From Bolinopsis microptera (Eukaryota > Ctenophora > Tentaculata > Lobata > Bolinopsidae), in contig NW_026971779.1 of the NCBI RefSeq assembly GCF_026151205.1, positions 20,150 to 84,149 on the forward strand: DNA of 64,000 nucleotides, in the 5' to 3' direction. This document shows, in pieces, positions 60,401-64,000 of the stretch. The first letter of the stretch is position 1. Every line of letters begins with the position of its first letter. The position numbers were made by a program, and so were the translations under genes. The notes beneath the pieces are model-generated. The model saw only the letters and a program-made list of their open reading frames with translations. It searched no databases and was not told the origin of the DNA.

Positions 60401-62212
60401 ATATTTTTTTTTTTTTAATACATGAGGCACCCCATGAAAAAGGGCCCCCCCCAAAAAAAAACCCCCCCAAAATTTTAAAAAGGAAATTGAAATAAAAAAA
60501 ACAAAAAATTTTTGTTATTTTTTGGGGGGGGTTTTTTTCAGAAAAAAAAAAAAAAAAAAAAAACAGTAATTTTCCCCCCCAAAAGGTTTTTTTTTTAAAT
60601 TTTCCCAAATTTTTTTGATAAAAAAAAAAAACCCCAAAAACCAAAAACTCAGATCCCGTTTAAAATTTTTGAGGTAGAAATTTAAAAGAAACAAATTTTG
60701 CTTTGGGGGTGTTTAAAATTCCCCCCAAAAAAGTTTATTTTCGAGCTTAAAAAAACTTTAAAACCTCCCCAAACCCCTTTGTAATTTTTTTAAATTTTAA
60801 ATTTTTCCCCCCCGCCAAAAAAAAACGACGGCCCCAAAAAAACTCAAATTTTTTTTTAACTATAAAAACAAAAAACCGATGATCCCTTTTAAAACCCGTT
60901 TTTTTTGGGGGCGGTTTATTTGCTAAAAAAATGCCCCTTTTCGTTTTGGCCCCTTAGCATTTTTTCCCAAAAAAAAAACCAAAAATATTTTAAAAAATTT
61001 CAAATTCTAGCCCCCCCTTTATTTTTTAAAAAATTATTAAAATTTTTTTTACAATCCTATAGGAACTTTAAAACATATTTTAAAAATTTGGTTCCCCCAA
61101 GAAAAGGGGGGCCCCTTTTTAAAACCCCCGAACTTTTTTTAAAAAATTAAAAATTAAAAATTTTTACGGGGTTAATTTTTAACCAAAAAAGGCCCGGTAA
61201 ATAAATTAAAATTTCCCCCCAAGAAAAAAAAAGCAGTGGAAAAACCCCCCCCAAATTTTTTTTAGAGGAAAAAAACTTTTCCCCCCCTTTTTTTTTTCCC
61301 CCCTTTTCAAAAAAAAAATTTTCCCCTTTTCCCCCCCCTTTTTCTGGTTTTCCACCCCCCAAAAACCAAAAAGCAAAGGTTTACAAGGGGAAAGTAAAAC
61401 GGCCCCCGACGGGGAGAAAACCAAAAACGCAGGTTAAAAAAACGGGGCCCCCCACGTAAGGCCCACGTTAAAGAATTGGGGGGGCCCCCCGGGGGGGAAA
61501 AAAAAAAGGGGGAAAGTCCCCCTTTTGGGGGGAAAAAAAGGGGGGAGGAGCAAAAAAAAAGGAAAAATTTTGGGGGGGTGGTTTTTACCCCTGGGGTTAA
61601 AAGGGGGGAGGGGTTTGGAGTTTAAAGTTCCCCCCGGGGGGGTTCCCCCGGGGGGAAAAAATCTTGCCCCCTTATTTAAAAAATTATTTCAGGAAAAAAT
61701 TTATACAGTTTTTAGGATACCCTTTTTTGGTTTTTTAATAGTTTTTTAAAACAGAAAAAATCAACAGCTTTTTCTAATTCCCCCCCCCTCCAAGCATGGG
61801 TTATTAAAAATTTTCTGGGGAAATTTTTGGGCCCCATTTAAAAGTAAAAACAACCCCCCCTTTGGTAAACCAGTTTGGAAACCTTTTTTTTTTAAAATTA
61901 AAATTTTAAAAAAGGCTTTTAAAAATTTTTTTTTTGCTCTTCAGTTTTTAAATTATTATGTTATTTTGACCTCGAGATAATCAAAATTTCCAAAAATCCG
62001 TTTAAAGACCCTGGCAAAAAAAAATTAATGAAAATTTTCTAGAATTTTTTACTGACGTGGTTGAAAAACCCATTGACCCACTTCATTATATAACCACCCC
62101 ACTTATTTTATTTTTTGCCCTTGGTGGTTTTATCCGCAAATATAAACCCAATTTACATACTTTCAAGAAAAGACGGAATTACAAAGAATTGGCTCAGTTT
62201 TGTGGATTATAG
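57475..62212. other. Noisy homopolymer-rich DNA before SLC34
   Basis: No reliable gene. Upstream SLC34 exons, encoding the N-terminus and first membrane segments, should lie here if the gene is intact but could not be found. The sequence becomes clean again from about 61,960. Confidence 0.45.
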
Positions 62213-62313
62213 GGAGGATCCTGTTTGCATTCCTGTGTATCTACCTCTTTATTAACTCTCTAACATTCCTTTTCTGCTGCGTTCCAGTTAGTCGGGGCAA
62301 ATCTGCTGGGGCT
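62213..62313 (+). CDS. SLC34: SLC34 exon: early transmembrane segment
   Basis: The exon starts after TTATAG (ending 62,212) with two bases of a split codon, and ends at a GTAAGT donor (62,314), phase 0. It encodes RILFAFLCIYLFINSLTF, then LFCCVPVSRGKSAGA. This matches the SLC34 sodium-phosphate cotransporter segment KVLKLVLLLGFLYFFVCSL...GGKMAG, which holds an early membrane helix and the conserved G-K-x-A-G. SLC34 proteins import inorganic phosphate with sodium across the plasma membrane, typically in apical epithelia. The phase and a gap-free junction to the next exon support the assignment. Confidence 0.85.
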
Positions 62314-62461
62314 GTAAGTAAAATTAGAGGATTTATCGGTTTGTCGTGAATCAAACCATGGAATCATATTTATACATATTGCTGCAATTCCCATGGTTCA
62401 TGGTAATATCAGATTTTACTTTTTAGCTACATGCTGTTATTAACCGACCTGTATCCTCCAG

Positions 62462-62588
62462 GCATTTTCCCAGGGCTCAATCATGAGTAACCCTATAGTT
62501 GGACTAATGTTGGGTGTTCTGGTGACAGTATTAGTTCAGAGCTCCTCTACTTCTACTAGTATCATAGTCGCTATGATCGCCGCCGGCA
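62462..62588 (+). CDS. SLC34: SLC34 exon with the first QSSS motif
   Basis: The exon lies between CTCCAG (ending 62,461) and GTAAGT (62,589); 42 codons plus one base. It encodes [19 protein letters not shown], then [19 protein letters not shown], closely matching [36 protein letters not shown] of human SLC34A2. QSSS is the repeated motif of this family that forms part of the sodium and phosphate binding region. This is the first of the two repeats. The intron after it is 275 bp and contains a QSSS-like segment reported separately. Confidence 0.97.
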
Positions 62589-62654
62589 GTAAGTAAAAGT
62601 GAAAGAGTATGAGAGTGAGAGTGAATGTGAAAATGAACGTGACGGGTATCGTTT

Positions 62655-62840
62655 CAGAGCTCCTCGACCTTTACCGGTGCTATGATTGGTGTCAGTATTG
62701 AGCTTCATTCAACACTGTATTCACTTAGACAGTTAGAGTTTGATCAATTTTGTTCAACTATTAACGCTGTTTGTAAATTTTGTTTCGGTTTTAAAACATC
62801 AATGTTTGATTTCATAGAAGTAGTCCGAATCTTGTTTTGA
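62655..62840 (+). other. Intronic QSSS-like segment
   Basis: Inside the SLC34 intron, CAGAGCTCCTC (62,655-62,665) is identical to the start of the QSSS codons in the preceding exon (62,537-62,547). The following bases keep similarity if 9 nt are deleted, and GCTATGAT is shared again. The frame reads QSSSTFTGAMIGVSIE and stays open to 62,837, with TTTCAG just before it acting as a possible acceptor. It could be a partial exon duplication, a decayed alternative exon or chance. The similarity covers only about 40 bp. Confidence 0.4.
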
Positions 62841-62863
62841 AGTTCACCGATAATGTTTGGCAG

Positions 62864-62995
62864 TATTGGAGTTGACTCCAGCAATAAACATAATCATGGG
62901 GGCAAACATTGGGACAACAGTGACGAATACAATTGTCAGTATGGGACAATCAATGGACAGGAAACAATTCCGTAGATCCTTTGCAGGAGCGACAG
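62864..62995 (+). CDS. SLC34: SLC34 exon: [12 protein letters not shown] segment
   Basis: The exon begins after TTTGGCAG (ending 62,863), completing a split isoleucine codon, and ends before GTACAA (62,996), phase 1. It gives 44 residues: [19 protein letters not shown], then [17 protein letters not shown] and [14 protein letters not shown](T)xxTNT is a hallmark of the first SLC34 repeat. The alanines of FAGA sit at positions that in mammals are Ala in electrogenic NaPi-IIa/IIb and Ser in electroneutral NaPi-IIc. Confidence 0.97.
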
Positions 62996-63126
62996 GTACA
63001 AAGTTTAGATCATTAAATACAATTCTTTATTGACTAAAAGTTTGAAGTTTATTCAGAATACGCAATTGTATTTGGTACTATGATGAAATTACAAATAATC
63101 AATTAATAACGCTCAACAATTTCCAG

Positions 63127-63335
63127 TTCACGACTGCTTCAACTGGCTGTGTGTTGCAGTGTTCCTCCCATTGGAAGCTCTCTTCCATCCGATAAGGTTT
63201 CTCAGCGAGATTATAGTGAAAGGTGTGGGCAAATCTTCTGGAGAAAACCAAGATTTCATCAAAATCATCACGAAACCCTTCACGGATAAGGTTATCAGAA
63301 TGAACATCAAGAAAGTTCTGGCGGAAGTCACAAAG
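63127..63335 (+). CDS. SLC34: SLC34 exon: VHDCFNWL to extracellular loop
   Basis: The acceptor TTTCCAG ends at 63,126 and the donor GTTTGT starts at 63,336. The exon is 70 codons with the carried base. It starts VHDCFNWLCVAVFLPLEALF, continues HPIRFLSEIIVKG, and includes DFIKIITKPFTDKVIRMN and IKKVLAEVTK. It matches SLC34 VHDFFNWLSVLVLLPVE...LLKVITKPFTKLI.QLDK. HD carries the aspartate typical of electrogenic isoforms. The donor is weaker than the others. After it should come the large glycosylated extracellular loop and the second repeat, and neither is visible before the window ends. Confidence 0.95.
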
Positions 63336-64000
63336 GTTTGTCTTCTTGGTATTGTGTTATCTTTCCCCAAAGTACAATATTTGTCATTTGTCGTCTCCCA
63401 ACAACATGATTAGTTAACTAATGTCTGTGTTAGTAAGTGTCTTATTCTTTAGAAGGTCTGTTCACTGTTACACTGGGTCGATCTTAAGTATCTTGGTGGA
63501 TTTACTCACTGAGCACTGTAGGGAGGCGGCGCTTCATCCTCAATATATATTGGGGGAGATTGGTTTGAGGGTGCCGTTTGGCCGGGGAAAGATGCCGATG
63601 ACCTGAAGGTAGAGGATTCCCACTATCGGATACTCTACTTCGGAAAACATCCCGTCCTCCTCTGAATCTGCCTGAACCTTTACAAACTATCCACAACATC
63701 GTCTAAAAAACACGTTCTAAAACCACGGTGACACAAGCACCCTCCTCGTAACCACATCACAGCAACAATGTGTCCACAAAGGCCCCACGAAAATTTCTTC
63801 GAAGATCCCAATTAGAAAAAGATTATTCCCCGATAATGAAGAAAAACAGGGGGAGAAAACAGTGCCCAAACTTTGCTCCTCTTCGAGGAAATAGTCTTTT
63901 GGGCCGTGAGGAAAGTTGTTCCCCCAGCGCCCCAACAGTGGAAATTTTTATTCTTGAGGTCCAGTAAAAAAAACCTTTTGACCATTTTCTGCCCACTTGC
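63336..64000 (+). other. SLC34 downstream intron or degraded continuation
   Basis: Clean until about 63,420. After that it is readable but has no recognised exon. A possible acceptor (TTCTTTAG ending near 63,453) leads into a short frame beginning KVCSLLHWVDLKYLGGF that hits a stop and does not resemble SLC34. Noise rises again toward the end. Confidence 0.4.

Noticed and set aside
60084-60644. A 186-codon minus-strand frame
   Set aside because: Mostly F, G, K and P from homopolymers, with no domain, splice context or conservation.
63128-63370. Minus-strand 80-codon frame opposite an SLC34 exon
   Set aside because: The plus strand encodes unmistakable SLC34 sequence with exact splice borders.
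1-64000. tRNA, rRNA or other structured RNA genes
   Set aside because: No T-loop or anticodon-arm patterns or rRNA-like segments were noticed by eye. A covariance-model scan would be needed to be certain, especially in noisy parts.

Overview
The window is animal nuclear DNA. It holds spliced exons with GT/AG junctions, introns carrying short inverted-repeat DNA transposons, a long satellite array, and pieces of two recognisable metazoan genes. Nothing in it points to a bacterium, virus or organelle. An invertebrate is likely from how far both proteins differ from vertebrate forms; the phylum cannot be fixed from the sequence.

Layout. (1) 1-5,390 is clean unique sequence with three consecutive exons of a carnitine O-palmitoyltransferase 1 (CPT1) gene on the + strand (about 1,845-2,024, 3,666-3,803 and 4,305-4,382). 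Its introns hold a hAT-type MITE, a second foldback element, a CpG-rich cluster of CRE, MEF2-like and E-box motifs, and a double hairpin. (2) 5,448-33,240 is a head-to-tail satellite with a 184-bp monomer, roughly 115-120 copies. The first two monomers are clean; from about 5,830 on the copies are inflated by insertions to about 240 bp. (3) 33,241-35,345 is a second tandem repeat (about 310-bp unit). A short inverted block of the 184-bp satellite follows at 36,206-37,290. (4) 37,300-62,000 is mostly very noisy. It contains a minus-strand gene for a protein of 43-residue, six-cysteine repeats (41,436-42,838), an exon-like segment (43,508-43,900), a 1.8-kb locus present twice in direct orientation (38,600-40,450 and 45,690-47,470), and a 5-kb zone made almost only of homopolymer runs (51,380-56,340). 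(5) 62,213-63,335 is clean again and carries four consecutive exons of a type II sodium-phosphate cotransporter (SLC34) on the + strand.

The two recognised genes are unrelated in function: mitochondrial fatty-acid import and plasma-membrane phosphate uptake. Both are partial. The rest of CPT1 is not visible anywhere downstream, and the first and last parts of SLC34 are missing. Much of the interior looks like unpolished long-read consensus, so absence of genes there is weak evidence. The most biologically interesting items are the cysteine-rich repeat gene, the hAT MITE built from GGGACC hexamers, the 184-bp satellite, and a QSSS-like segment in an SLC34 intron. I found no convincing new multi-gene system.
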